DNA of 64,000 nt from Pseudomonadota bacterium. Its GTDB lineage: Bacteria; Pseudomonadota; Gammaproteobacteria; Steroidobacterales; Steroidobacteraceae. The position numbers were made by a program, and so were the translations under genes. The notes under the pieces were generated by a model. It did not search any database. It saw nothing but the letters and a program-made list of their open reading frames with translations, and was not told where the DNA came from. Location: NCBI GenBank assembly GCA_021816775.1, contig JAKAXA010000010.1, positions 53,441-117,440 on the forward strand, in the 5' to 3' direction. Shown here piece after piece: positions 33,830 through 43,963 of this stretch (within the stretch, counting starts at the first letter, position 1; every line of letters begins with the position of its first letter).

Positions 33830-34543
33830 TCAGGCCGCAGGATGCCTGCCGTGCGGCGCGGCGCTCATGCCCGCCACCACGAACGGCACGACGTGCTTGA
33901 CGATCAGATCCGGATCGCGCGCCGAAACGGCTGAACGGCCGAAGAGCTTGAGGATGTCATTGCCCGCGAAGGCATGAAACATCACGCTCAAGCCCAGGTG
34001 CAACCGCCACGCCACCTCCTCGCTCGACAGTTGCGGCAGCGCGCGTCCGAGCGCAACGGTGTAGCGGGCGACGAGGTGACCCCAATCGCGCGAGAGCGTC
34101 TCGCGCACCTGCCGGTGGTTCTCCACCAGCACGCGCGAGAACAGGCGCACGAACAGCGCCCCGCCGAGCGAGGGATCCTTCGAGAGCGCCAGCGCCGGGC
34201 GCACATAGCACATCATCACCGCCTCGACGTCGAAGACCGCCTTGCCGGCTGCGACCCTCGCCTCGAGCGCATCGAGCTCGCGCAGGCACTCGCGCGCCCA
34301 GGGGGCGAAGCGCCGCGCGAACACCGCCTCGAACAGCGCGTCCTTGGAACGGAAGTGGTAGTTCACCGCGGCCAGGTTGACCGCCGCCTTCTGCGTGATC
34401 AGCCGCAGCGAGGTCGCCTCGAGACCCAGTTCGACGAACAGACCCTCAGCCGCATTGAGAATCCGCGTGGCCGTCTCGGAGTACTTCGGCCCGGGATCGG
34501 CGTCGGCGGCGGACGAGGGAGATGATTTCACCGGCTCCACCAC
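33830..34543 (-). CDS. psrA: TetR-family regulator, PsrA-like
   Basis: 237 residues from a GTG; a GTG four codons later with a GGAG just upstream is another possible start. The N-terminal helix-turn-helix reads ETATRILNAAEGLFVELGLEATSLRLIT then AAVNLAAVNYHFRSKDAL, nearly the pattern of pseudomonad PsrA, which represses beta-oxidation genes until long-chain fatty acids bind. It lies between the two beta-oxidation gene groups on the same strand. The sequence just before its start matches the PsrA operator consensus, so autoregulation is likely. Confidence 0.8.
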   Translation of the reverse strand: MVEPVKSSPSSAADADPGPKYSETATRILNAAEGLFVELGLEATSLRLITQKAAVNLAAVNYHFRSKDALFEAVFARRFAPWARECLRELDALEARVAAGKAVFDVEAVMMCYVRPALALSKDPSLGGALFVRLFSRVLVENHRQVRETLSRDWGHLVARYTVALGRALPQLSSEEVAWRLHLGLSVMFHAFAGNDILKLFGRSAVSARDPDLIVKHVVPFVVAGMSAAPHGRHPAA

Positions 34544-34544
34544 T

Positions 34545-34558
34545 CAAACAACTGTTTT
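34545..34558. promoter_or_regulatory. PsrA-box-like operator before the TetR gene
   Basis: CAAAC, AACT, GTTTT fits the described PsrA consensus of (C/G)AAAC, two to four bases, GTTT(G/C) in all but the last base. It abuts the GTG start and sits in a locally AT-rich stretch, as expected for an autoregulatory site. Confidence 0.55.
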
Positions 34559-34601
34559 AAACGTACATTTATTTTACTTCTGGGTCAAGCCGGCGCCGCG
34601 C

Positions 34602-36665
34602 TCAATCCCAACTGCCCCGCCGGGCGGCCTCGATCAGGCGCGGCGCCGCGCGCCACCGCTGGCCGTGACTCGGTGCGAGCCGCTCGAGCGTCGCGATGAC
34701 CTTGTCGAGACCGTCCTGCGCGGCCCAGTACATCGGCCCGCCCTTGTAGGCGGGAAACCCATAGCCGTGAATGTAGACCACGTCAATGTCGCCCGGGCGG
34801 ATCGCGATGCGCTCGGCGAGGATCTTCGCCCCTTCGTTGACCAGCGGGTGCAGCAGGCGCGTGAGAATCTCCTCATCGGAGATGGCGCGCCGCTCGATCC
34901 CGAGCTCGCGCGAGACCGCCTCGATCAGCGCCAGCGCCTCGGGATTCGCCAGCCGCTTGCCGCCCTCGTAGCGATAGAAGCCCTGGCCGCTCTTTCGGCC
35001 GAGGCGCCCCTCGCCGGCCATGCGCTCGAGAATCGGCGACCAGCGCTCATCGGGCGGCAGCGTGCGGTTGCGGCGGATCGCCCAGCCCACATCGTTGCCG
35101 GCCAGATCGCGCATCGCGAGCGGCCCCATGGCAAAGCCGAAGGACTCGATCACCCCGTCGATCTGCTCGGGCGTGGCGCCCTCCTCGAGCAGCCGCTCGG
35201 CCTCCGCCCCGTAGTACTGCAGCATGCGGTTGCCGATGAACCCGTCGCAGTTGCCCGCGAGCACCGGGATCTTGCCGAGCCGCCGGGCGAGCGCCATCAC
35301 GGTGGCCAGCGTCTGCGGCGAGCTTGCCGCGCCGCGCACGTTCTCCATCAGTTTCATCACGTGCGCCGGGCTGAAAAAATGGGTGCCGACGACCTGCTGC
35401 GGCCGGCCGGTCACCGCCGCCAGGCGATCGATGTCGAGCGTCGAGGTGTTGCTCGCGAGGATGGCGTGCGGCGGGGCGCTGCGGTCGAGATTCTCGAACA
35501 CCTCGCGCTTGAGCGCCGGGTCCTCGAACACCGCCTCGATGGCGATGTCGGTCTCGCCCAGCGCCTCATAGCCGCTCGCCCCGCTGATGCGCCCGATGGC
35601 CGCATCGGCCTGCTCGCGCGTGAGCCTGCCGCGCTCGACGGTCTCGCCGTACAGCCTGCGGATGCGCGCGAGCCCCTGCCCGAGCGCCGTTTCGGACACA
35701 TCCAACAGCGTGACCGGGATCCCGGCGTTGGCGAAGCAGATCGCGATGCCCGTGCCCATCGTCCCGGCGCCGACCACCGCGGCGCGCCGGATCGGCAGCG
35801 GCGTGACCTGCGGTCCGACGTCGGGGATCTTGCGCGCGGCGCGCTCGGCGTGGAACACGTGCATCAGCGCCTTGCGCTGCGGGCTCTGGCGGCACTCCAG
35901 GTAGTATTGGCGCTCCAGCCGGAACGCCTCGGCGCGCGTTCGGGTGCAGGCCGCCTCGATGGCGTCGACGATGCGCCAGGGAGCGAGCTGGCCGCGCAAT
36001 TTGCGCGCGTGCGCGCTGCGCCAGGCGGTGAAGAGGTTCGGATCGACGTGCGCGATTTTCTCCTCACGCGCGCTCGCCAGCGGCGGGGCGCCCTGCTCGG
36101 CAAGTCGCCGGGCGTGACTGACCGCCGAGGCACGCACCTGCGCGGCGATCGCATCGATCAGGCCGAGCGCAAGCGCGCGCGATGCGGCAATCTGCTCCCC
36201 CGAGGTGATGGCCTCGAGCGCCGCCTCCGGGCCCGCGAGGCGCGTGAAGCGCTGTGTGCCGCCGGCGCCGGGGATCAGTCCGAGTTTGACCTCGGGCAGC
36301 CCGACCCGCGCATCGGCCGCGGCGAGGCGCGCATGGCAGGTGAGCGCGAGCTCGAAGCCCCCGCCGAGCGCGAGCCCCTCGATCGCCGCCACCATCGGCT
36401 TGCCGAGGCTCTCCATGCGCGCCTGCACGTCGAGGAGGATGGGCGGCTCGAACGCCACGCCCGAGGCGATCTCCTTCAGGTCGGCACCGGCGGGAAACTG
36501 TCCGCCCGCCCCGGCGATGACCACCGCCTTGATGGACGGATCGCGCGCGGCGCGCTCCAGGCCCTCGACCAGCGTGGTGCGCACCTCGAGGCTGAGCGCG
36601 TTGACGGGCGGATTGTCGATTTCGAGCACCGCGACATCTTGGTCGCTGCGGTAATGGGTCGGCAC
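34602..36665 (-). CDS. fadJ: Fatty oxidation complex alpha subunit, FadJ/FadB type
   Basis: 687 residues from a GTG start (MPTHYRSDQDVAVLEIDNPP); the frame is open far upstream but overlaps cysNC. The N-terminal crotonase domain has GQFPAGADLKEIAS and EGLALGGGFELALTCHAR; the dehydrogenase part starts near residue 295 with AAVVGAGTMGTGIAICFANAG and continues through HAILASNTSTLDID and VGTHFFSPAHVMKL. This is the classical hydratase-then-dehydrogenase order. Together with the FadN-type protein it gives the cell two architecturally different enzymes for the same steps. Upstream of the psrA-like gene on the same strand; 82 bases from the cysNC stop. Confidence 0.93.
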   Translation of the reverse strand: MPTHYRSDQDVAVLEIDNPPVNALSLEVRTTLVEGLERAARDPSIKAVVIAGAGGQFPAGADLKEIASGVAFEPPILLDVQARMESLGKPMVAAIEGLALGGGFELALTCHARLAAADARVGLPEVKLGLIPGAGGTQRFTRLAGPEAALEAITSGEQIAASRALALGLIDAIAAQVRASAVSHARRLAEQGAPPLASAREEKIAHVDPNLFTAWRSAHARKLRGQLAPWRIVDAIEAACTRTRAEAFRLERQYYLECRQSPQRKALMHVFHAERAARKIPDVGPQVTPLPIRRAAVVGAGTMGTGIAICFANAGIPVTLLDVSETALGQGLARIRRLYGETVERGRLTREQADAAIGRISGASGYEALGETDIAIEAVFEDPALKREVFENLDRSAPPHAILASNTSTLDIDRLAAVTGRPQQVVGTHFFSPAHVMKLMENVRGAASSPQTLATVMALARRLGKIPVLAGNCDGFIGNRMLQYYGAEAERLLEEGATPEQIDGVIESFGFAMGPLAMRDLAGNDVGWAIRRNRTLPPDERWSPILERMAGEGRLGRKSGQGFYRYEGGKRLANPEALALIEAVSRELGIERRAISDEEILTRLLHPLVNEGAKILAERIAIRPGDIDVVYIHGYGFPAYKGGPMYWAAQDGLDKVIATLERLAPSHGQRWRAAPRLIEAARRGSWD

Positions 36666-36747
36666 ACGATTCCCCAACGCACGGATCGCGCGATGGTAGC
36701 GCGCCGGGCGTGCTGGATCGAGCGCCGGACGCCAACAGCCGCGCCGC

Positions 36748-38628
36748 TCAGCCGATGATCTTGCGCGCCTTGAGCGCCTCGAGCACGCGCCGCGCCTCCT
36801 CCTCCGGGCCGAGCGGGCTCGGCGCGAGCACGATCTCGGCCTCCGCGGGCGGCTCATAGGGCGAGTCGATGCCGGTGAAGTTCTTGATCTTCCCTTCGAG
36901 CGCGCGCGCATACAGGCCCTTCGGATCGCGCCGCTTGCACTCCTCGATCGGCGTGTCGACGAAGATCTCGATGAACTCGTCCGCCTCCACGAGCTCGCGC
37001 ACCATGCGCCGCTCGGCGCGAAATGGCGAGATGAACGAGCACAGCACGATCGCCCCGGCATCAACGAACAGCTTGGCCACCTCCCCGACCCGGCGGATGT
37101 TCTCGACGCGGTCGGCATCCGTGAAACCCAGGTCCCGATTGAGCCCGTGACGGACGTTGTCGCCGTCGAGCATGTAGGTGTGGGCGCCGTGCTCGTGCAG
37201 CTCGCGCTCGACGATGTTGGCGATGGTGCTCTTGCCCGAACCGGAAAGGCCCGTGAACCACAGGATCGCCGCCCGGTGCCCGTTGCGGCGCGTGCGCGCC
37301 GTCTTGTCGATGAGCAGCGCCTGGCGGTGGATGTTGGTCGCCCGGCGCAGCCCGAAGCTGATCATGCCGGCCCCGGCGGTGGCGTTGGTGAAGCGATCGA
37401 TGAGCACGAACGCGCCCGTAGCGCGGTTCTCGGCGTACGAGTCGAGAGCCACCGGGCTCGCCGTGGCGAGATTGCAGAAGCCGATCTCGTTCAAGCCGAG
37501 CGTCTTGGCAGCGATGTGCTCGAGCGTGTTGACGTCGGTCTTGTGCTTCAGGCTCGTCACCCGCGCCGGCACGTAGCGCGCCCCGATGCGCATGAGGTAC
37601 GAGCGCCCCGGCAGCATCGGCTCCTCGATCATCCACAGCACTTCGGCCGCGAACTGGTCGACGACCTCGGGGCGCGCATCCGCGTGCGCCAGCACGTCGC
37701 CGCGCGCCACGTCCACCTCGTCGGTGAGCGTCAGTGTGACCGCATCGCCCGCGCGCGCCTCGGTCAGATCGCCATCGGCCGTGACGATGCGCTGCACCGT
37801 GCTCTCGCGCCCCGAGGCGGCCACCACCACCCGATCCCCAGGGCGCACCACGCCCGAGGCCACCGTGCCCGCGAAGCCGCGAAAGTCAAGGTTCGGGCGG
37901 TTCACCCACTGCACCGGGAAGCGCAAGGGCTTCTCATCGAGCCCCTCGCTCACATCGAGCGCCTCGAGATGCTCGATCAGCGTCGGCCCCTCGTACCAGC
38001 CCATGCGCTCGGAGCGGCGGACCACGTTGTCGCCGAAGCGCGCCGAGAGCGGAATGCTCGTGATGGAGCTGAATTTGAGCGGCGCGGCGAAGCCGAGATA
38101 CTCGGCGACGATGTGGTGAAAGCGCTCCCCGGAGAAATCCACCAGGTCTATCTTGTTGACCGCGAGCACCACGTGCTTGATGCCGAGCAGCGCGCAGATG
38201 TAGCTGTGGCGGCGCGTCTGGGTGAGCACCCCCTTGCGCGCATCGATCAGGATCACCGCCGTCTGGCTGTTGGATGCCCCGGTGGCCATGTTGCGCGTGT
38301 ACTGCTCGTGCCCCGGGGTGTCGGCCACGATGAAGGCGCGCCGCCGCGTGGCGAAGAACCGGTAGGCGACATCGATGGTGATGCCCTGCTCGCGCTCGGC
38401 CTGCAGCCCATCGACCAGGAGCGCCAGGTCGAGATCCTCCCCCGTGGTGCCGTGCCTGCGGCTGTCGCGCTCGAGCGCGACGAGCTGATCCTCGAGCACG
38501 AGCTGCGTGTCGTAGAGCAGCCGCCCGATCAGGGTCGACTTGCCGTCATCGACCGAGCCGCAGGTGAGAAAGCGCAGCAGCCCCTTGCGCTCGGCCGCGC
38601 CCGCCGGAGTGTCAGAAGTAGCCGTCAC
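36748..38628 (-). CDS. cysNC: Sulfate adenylyltransferase subunit 1 / APS kinase fusion
   Basis: 626 residues. The N-terminal GTPase CysN drives ATP sulfurylase: P-loop GSVDDGKST at residues 24-32, [12 protein letters not shown] and NKIDLVDF. The C-terminal APS kinase (CysC) domain has its own P-loop GLSGSGKST at 460-468 and [17 protein letters not shown], making PAPS. Its start overlaps the cysD stop by 17 bases. The presence of an APS kinase alongside an Fe-S (APS-using) reductase at the left edge means the kinase may serve sulfation rather than reduction. Confidence 0.96.
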   Translation of the reverse strand: MTATSDTPAGAAERKGLLRFLTCGSVDDGKSTLIGRLLYDTQLVLEDQLVALERDSRRHGTTGEDLDLALLVDGLQAEREQGITIDVAYRFFATRRRAFIVADTPGHEQYTRNMATGASNSQTAVILIDARKGVLTQTRRHSYICALLGIKHVVLAVNKIDLVDFSGERFHHIVAEYLGFAAPLKFSSITSIPLSARFGDNVVRRSERMGWYEGPTLIEHLEALDVSEGLDEKPLRFPVQWVNRPNLDFRGFAGTVASGVVRPGDRVVVAASGRESTVQRIVTADGDLTEARAGDAVTLTLTDEVDVARGDVLAHADARPEVVDQFAAEVLWMIEEPMLPGRSYLMRIGARYVPARVTSLKHKTDVNTLEHIAAKTLGLNEIGFCNLATASPVALDSYAENRATGAFVLIDRFTNATAGAGMISFGLRRATNIHRQALLIDKTARTRRNGHRAAILWFTGLSGSGKSTIANIVERELHEHGAHTYMLDGDNVRHGLNRDLGFTDADRVENIRRVGEVAKLFVDAGAIVLCSFISPFRAERRMVRELVEADEFIEIFVDTPIEECKRRDPKGLYARALEGKIKNFTGIDSPYEPPAEAEIVLAPSPLGPEEEARRVLEALKARKIIG

Positions 38629-39538
38629 GTTTCTTCTTCTCCATCGAGGCCGCCTCGTCGCTGTCGATCAGCCGCCCGGAGCGCTCCGAGGTGCGCGTGG
38701 TGAGCATCTCGGCGATGATCTCATCGAGCGTCGTGGCGCGGCTTTCGATCGCCGCCGACAGCGGATAGCATCCGAGCGAGCGGAAGCGCACCATGCGCAC
38801 CTGCTCGCGCTCTCCGGGCCTCAGCGCCATGCGCTCATCGTCGCGCATGATCAGCTGCCCGTCGCGCTCGATCACCGCGCGGGGCGCGGCGAAGTACAGC
38901 GGCACCACGGGAATGCGCTCGGCGCGCGTGTACTGCCAGATGTCGAGCTCCGTCCAGTTCGAGAGCGGAAAGACCCTGATGGTCTCGCCCTGATTGATGC
39001 GGGTGTTATACAGGTTCCACAGCTCCGGACGCTGGTTACGGGGATCCCACACGTGGCCGCTCGCGCGGAACGAGAAGACGCGCTCCTTGGCGCGGCTTTT
39101 CTCCTCGTCGCGGCGCGCACCGCCGAAGGCGGCATCGAACTGCCATTGGTCGAGCGCCTGCTTCAGCGCCTCGGTCTTCATCACCTGGGTGTGCAGCTGC
39201 GAGCCGGAGGTGATCGGATTGATGCCGCGCGCGAGCCCGTCGGGATTGGTGTAGACGAGCAGCCGCACCCCGTAGCGCTCGGCGATCTGATCCCGGTGCT
39301 CGATCATGGCGCGGAACTTCCAGCCCGTGTCGATGTGCAGCAGCGGAAACGGCGGCTTCGACGGATAGAACGCCTTGACCGCAAGGTGCAGCATGACGCC
39401 GGAATCCTTGCCGATCGAGTAGAGCATCACCGGGTTGTGGAACTCCGCGGCCACCTCGCGGATGATGCCGATCGACTCGGACTCGAGCTGGCGCAGGTGC
39501 GGCGGCAGTGGTGCGGCGGTTGGCTCGCGGGGGCTCAT
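38612..39538 (-). CDS. cysD: Sulfate adenylyltransferase subunit 2
   Basis: 308 residues. The catalytic ATP-sulfurylase subunit of the PP-loop family: [20 protein letters not shown], then [38 protein letters not shown] and a C-terminal [10 protein letters not shown] typical of CysD. Forms APS with CysN. ATG at [13 protein letters not shown] chosen. Starts ten bases after the cysQ stop and overlaps cysNC. Confidence 0.96.
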   Translation of the reverse strand: MSPREPTAAPLPPHLRQLESESIGIIREVAAEFHNPVMLYSIGKDSGVMLHLAVKAFYPSKPPFPLLHIDTGWKFRAMIEHRDQIAERYGVRLLVYTNPDGLARGINPITSGSQLHTQVMKTEALKQALDQWQFDAAFGGARRDEEKSRAKERVFSFRASGHVWDPRNQRPELWNLYNTRINQGETIRVFPLSNWTELDIWQYTRAERIPVVPLYFAAPRAVIERDGQLIMRDDERMALRPGEREQVRMVRFRSLGCYPLSAAIESRATTLDEIIAEMLTTRTSERSGRLIDSDEAASMEKKKRDGYF

Positions 39539-39548
39539 GCGCGTGCGC

Positions 39549-40379
39549 TCAGGCGGCCAGCGGCACCACGGCCAGCGGGCCCGCGGCGACGAAGAATGTA
39601 TTGCGGAAATCCGGCTTGCCGTAGCGCAGTGGACCGCCGCCTGCGGCGAGCACCTGGCCGCCGGCGGCAAGCAGCACCGCATGGCCGGCGGCCGTGTCCC
39701 ACTCCATGGTCGGCCCGAGCCGCGGATACAGATCGGCCTCGCCGCTCGCCACCAGGCAAAACTTCAGCGACGAGCCCACCGAGATGCGCTCGCGCACCAG
39801 GTAGCCGCGCAGGTACTGCTCGGTCTGAGGGGTGGCGTGCGAACGGGACACCACCGCGGTCAGGCCCGCTGCGGGAACGGCTCGCACGCGCAGCGGCTCG
39901 CGCGGTCCGGCCGCGCCGCCGGTGGCGGGCTGCGCGTAGCGGAAGGCGCGAGCGGCCGCCACCTCACCCGCATAGACCGTGCCGCCCACCGGCGCGTACA
40001 CCACCCCGAGCACCGGGGCGCCGGCGCGAATGAGCGCGATGTTGACCGTGAATTCCCCGCGCCGTGCGATGAACTCCTTGGTGCCATCGAGCGGGTCGAC
40101 CAGAAAGAAGGTCTGCTCGACCGCCGGGATGTGCCCGGCTGCGCAGGACTCCTCGGCGACGACGGGAATGTGCGGGGCCAGCTGCGCCAGGTGCGCCAGG
40201 ATGATCGCCTCGGCGGCGCGGTCGGCCTCGGTCACCGGCGTGCGGTCGGCCTTCTGCTCGACGGGGCAGCCGCGCAGGTACACCGCATGGGCCTCCCGGC
40301 CGGCGGCCACCGCCACCGGGAGCAACGCTTCGAGCAGGGCTGAGTCTGCGATCGGGGGCACAGGATCGATCCGTTGCAA
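39549..40379 (-). CDS. cysQ: 3'(2'),5'-bisphosphate nucleotidase
   Basis: 276 residues, inositol-monophosphatase fold, Mg-dependent. Removes 3'-phosphoadenosine 5'-phosphate, the inhibitory by-product of PAPS use, or returns PAPS to APS. The metal motifs are VVAEES and [16 protein letters not shown], with [17 protein letters not shown] near the C-terminus. First gene of the cysQ-cysD-cysNC unit. Confidence 0.94.
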   Translation of the reverse strand: MQRIDPVPPIADSALLEALLPVAVAAGREAHAVYLRGCPVEQKADRTPVTEADRAAEAIILAHLAQLAPHIPVVAEESCAAGHIPAVEQTFFLVDPLDGTKEFIARRGEFTVNIALIRAGAPVLGVVYAPVGGTVYAGEVAAARAFRYAQPATGGAAGPREPLRVRAVPAAGLTAVVSRSHATPQTEQYLRGYLVRERISVGSSLKFCLVASGEADLYPRLGPTMEWDTAAGHAVLLAAGGQVLAAGGGPLRYGKPDFRNTFFVAAGPLAVVPLAA

Positions 40380-40412
40380 ATCCAGCGTCCAAGTCTACAC
40401 AAAGCCGGGGCC

Positions 40413-40438
40413 GGCGGGCCGGCGCCGGCCGGCCCGCC
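40413..40438. terminator. GC hairpin downstream of yceI
   Basis: GGCGGGCCGG (40413-40422) and CCGGCCCGCC (40429-40438) form a perfect 10-base stem around CGCCGG. It lies about 75 bases beyond the yceI stop and before the cysQ start. Only a weak T-rich run follows on the minus strand, so termination is likely but not certain. Confidence 0.4.
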
Positions 40439-40511
40439 GCTCAGACTTTGCAGCTATGTGATTAGCTTCTCACGTGCCGCGCCCCTCGCGCGGCCCCTCG
40501 CCCCCCTCGGC

Positions 40512-41096
40512 TCAGCCCTGGCGCACGGCCTCGACCTGGATGTGCAGCCGCACCCACATCTGAAAGCCCATCGAGCGCCCGAAGGTGATGCCGTAGTGGG
40601 CCCGATTGAACTCGGCGAACGCGTCCGCTCCGCAGCGGTACTGGTGCATGAACGAGAGTTCCTTGCACTCGAACTGACGGATGATGAGCGTCAGCGGCCG
40701 CGTCACGCCGTGCAGCGTGAACGTGCCGATCACCCGGGTGGGTGAGCCGTTCTTGAAGTCCGCGAGGTGCCCGACGTAGGTGGCGGTCGGGTACTTGGCC
40801 ACATCGAGCAGCTGGGGGCCGCGGGCATCCTTGTCGAGCTGCGCCTCGCCGAAGTCATCCGAGGCGGTATCGACCGTCACTTGCACGGTGCCGGTGTGCG
40901 CCTGGCGATCGAGCACGATGGTACAGCTCGTCTTGGTGAAGATGCCGCGCCAGATCGACAGTCCGCCCATGTGATCGGCCGCGAAGCTCGGGTGCGTATG
41001 CGCCGGATCGCACACGTAGGTGACGGGCCTGGCGAAGGCTGTGCCGGCCGATGCCGCGAGCAGCGCCAGCGGCAGAACAAATCGCGTGAGACGCAT
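40512..41096 (-). CDS. YceI-family periplasmic lipid-binding protein
   Basis: 194 residues with a signal peptide ending near AFA at residue 22. The YceI lipocalin-like barrel pattern is clear: YVCDPAHTHPSFAADHMGG, DTASDDFGEAQLDKDARGP and DVAKYPTATYVG, ending with AEFNRAHYGITFGRSM. Such proteins bind isoprenoid lipids such as polyprenyl compounds. AGGAGG sits right before the start. A long GC-rich hairpin lies in its leader. Confidence 0.9.
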   Translation of the reverse strand: MRLTRFVLPLALLAASAGTAFARPVTYVCDPAHTHPSFAADHMGGLSIWRGIFTKTSCTIVLDRQAHTGTVQVTVDTASDDFGEAQLDKDARGPQLLDVAKYPTATYVGHLADFKNGSPTRVIGTFTLHGVTRPLTLIIRQFECKELSFMHQYRCGADAFAEFNRAHYGITFGRSMGFQMWVRLHIQVEAVRQG

Positions 41097-41119
41097 CGGG
41101 AACCTCCTGGCTGAATGAA

Positions 41120-41163
41120 CGCCCCCCGGGGACGGTGCCGCGCGGCACCGTCCCCGGGGGCGC
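41120..41163. repeat. Long GC-rich inverted repeat in the yceI leader
   Basis: About 20 bases on each side pair (CCCCGGGGACGGTGCCG with CGGCACCGTCCCCGGGG) with one bulged C, around a CG centre. No T tract follows in either direction, so it is not a standard terminator. It sits about 25 bases before the yceI start, 84 bases after the alanine dehydrogenase stop. It could be a REP-like palindrome or a leader structure. Confidence 0.55.
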
Positions 41164-41246
41164 GGACCGCTAGCCTACCGGCAAGCGGCCGCGCCGCGCC
41201 AGACGTGACCTCGACTTGACCGGCCGTAAGAGCAGGGCCAGTCCCG

Positions 41247-42356
<1,110 letters not shown>

Positions 42357-42479
42357 TGCGACTCTCCCCCGGGTGGAATGGGCTCAGAAGCTTACGGTGA
42401 GGCGCGGGCAGCAACTTGCGAAATGGCCTTCTGCGCGGCCCGCCAGGACAGAATCTGCGACTGATCGCGATATTTGTGG

Positions 42480-42494
42480 CAGAATATTTTGCGT
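42480..42494. promoter_or_regulatory. Lrp-box-like site at the regulator start
   Basis: CAGAATATTTTGCGT matches the E. coli Lrp consensus YAGHAWATTWTDCTR at 13 of 15 positions and ends directly before the ATG at 42495. A second AT-rich patch (GATATTTG) lies just upstream. Autoregulation and control of ald are inferred. Confidence 0.5.
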
Positions 42495-42968
42495 ATGGAG
42501 CTCGACCGCTACGATCACGCCATTCTGCGCCGCCTGCAGCAGGACGCCCGCATCACCAACGCGCGCCTGGCCAGCGAGGTCAATCTGTCCGAATCCGCCT
42601 GCCTGCGCCGGGTCAAGGCGCTCGAGGAGTCGGGCCTCATCGAGGGCTACACCGCGCTCGTCAATCAGCACAAGGCGGGCTATCCGGTCAACGTGTTCGT
42701 CAACATCACCCTCGACCGGCAGAGCCAGTCCGGGCTCGAGGCTTTCGAGGCGGCGGTGCGCAAGATCCCGCAGGTGATGGAGTGCTACCTCATGACCGGC
42801 GAGCACGACTATCTGCTGCGCCTGGTGGTGGCTGACCTCGATGACTTCGAGCGCATTCACAGCCAGCATCTGACCCGGCTGCCGAGCGTGGTGCGCGTGC
42901 AGTCGAGCTTCGCGATGCGCACCGTGACGCGCACGCCGGTGCTGCCCGTGCGCCCTGCGGGCCGTTAG
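42495..42968 (+). CDS. Lrp/AsnC-family regulator, probable ald activator
   Basis: 157 residues. Helix-turn-helix DHAILRRLQQDARITNARLASEVNLSESACLRRVKALE and a RAM domain with VMECYLMTGEHDYLLRLVVAD. Divergent from ald, as for AldR-type regulators that sense alanine. ATG at MELDRYD chosen because it follows the operator-like site; one seven codons upstream is in frame. Its TAG stop overlaps the stop of the convergent oxidoreductase gene by four bases. Confidence 0.9.
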   Translation: MELDRYDHAILRRLQQDARITNARLASEVNLSESACLRRVKALEESGLIEGYTALVNQHKAGYPVNVFVNITLDRQSQSGLEAFEAAVRKIPQVMECYLMTGEHDYLLRLVVADLDDFERIHSQHLTRLPSVVRVQSSFAMRTVTRTPVLPVRPAGR

Positions 42969-43963
42969 GTACGCAGCACGATCTTGCCGATGTGCCCGCC
43001 CGATTCCATGAGCGCGTGCGCCTGAGCGGCCTCGGCCAGCGCGAAGTACGCGTGAATGGGTATCTGCAGTGACTGCGACTCGATGAGCGGCCAGATCGTG
43101 CGCCGCAACGCCGCGGCGATCTCTCCCTTGCGCTTGACCGTCTGCGGCCGCAGCGTCGAGCCGCCGATCATCAGACGCTTGCCCATCAGTTGCGCCAGAT
43201 CGATCTCGGCCGTGCGACCGCCCTGGGTCGCGATCACCGCGATGCGCCCCTCGGCCGCGGCGGCCGCAATGTCGCGCGCCAGGTAATCGCCGCCCACCAT
43301 GTCGAGGATGACGTCCGCGCCCCGCCCCTGTGTCGCCGTGAGCGTCGCGGCCACGAAATCCTCACGCTTGTAGTTGATGGCGGCGTCCGCGCCGAGGCGC
43401 AGACAGGCGCAGCATTTCTCATCGCTGCCCGCGGTCACGACCACGTGCGCGCCGAACGCCTTGGCCAGCACGATGGCCGTCGTACCGATGCCGCTCGATC
43501 CGCCATGCACGAGCAGCCACTCGCCTGGCTGCAGGCGTGAACGCTCCCACACGTTGTAGTAGACGGTGAAGACGGTTTCGGGCAGCGCCGCGGCTTGCTC
43601 GATGCTGAGCCCCTTCGGGATCGGCAGGCACTGCACCGCAGGCGCGAGGGCATACTCGGCGTAGCCGCCACCGGACACCAGCGCGCAGACCCGATCGCCG
43701 GCCGCCCACTCGGTGACCTCAGCGCCCACCTGCACCACCTCGCCGGCGAGCTCCAGGCCCGGAACGTCGCTCGCACCGGGCGGCGGCGGATAGGCACCGC
43801 GGCGCTGCAGGATGTCGGGCCGATTGACCCCGGCGGCGCGGACGCGGACCAGCACCTCGCGCGCATCAGGGTGCGGCACCGGACGCCGCACCAGCCGCAA
43901 CACCTGCGGGCCGCCCGGCGCTGCGATCTCGACGGCGTTCATGCTTTCCGCAAGCTCGCTCAT
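42965..43963 (-). CDS. Zinc-free quinone oxidoreductase, PIG3 type
   Basis: 332 residues, medium-chain dehydrogenase family without zinc ligands. GVNRPDILQRRGAYPPPPGASDVPGLELAG is the PIG3-like N-terminal segment, and VHGGSSGIGTTAIVLAKAFGA is the NADPH site. Reduces quinones or related enones. Its ATG overlaps the arnD stop (ATGA, 43960-43963), so it is the last gene of the arn transcript, although no role in lipid A modification is known for it. Confidence 0.88.
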   Translation of the reverse strand: MSELAESMNAVEIAAPGGPQVLRLVRRPVPHPDAREVLVRVRAAGVNRPDILQRRGAYPPPPGASDVPGLELAGEVVQVGAEVTEWAAGDRVCALVSGGGYAEYALAPAVQCLPIPKGLSIEQAAALPETVFTVYYNVWERSRLQPGEWLLVHGGSSGIGTTAIVLAKAFGAHVVVTAGSDEKCCACLRLGADAAINYKREDFVAATLTATQGRGADVILDMVGGDYLARDIAAAAAEGRIAVIATQGGRTAEIDLAQLMGKRLMIGGSTLRPQTVKRKGEIAAALRRTIWPLIESQSLQIPIHAYFALAEAAQAHALMESGGHIGKIVLRT

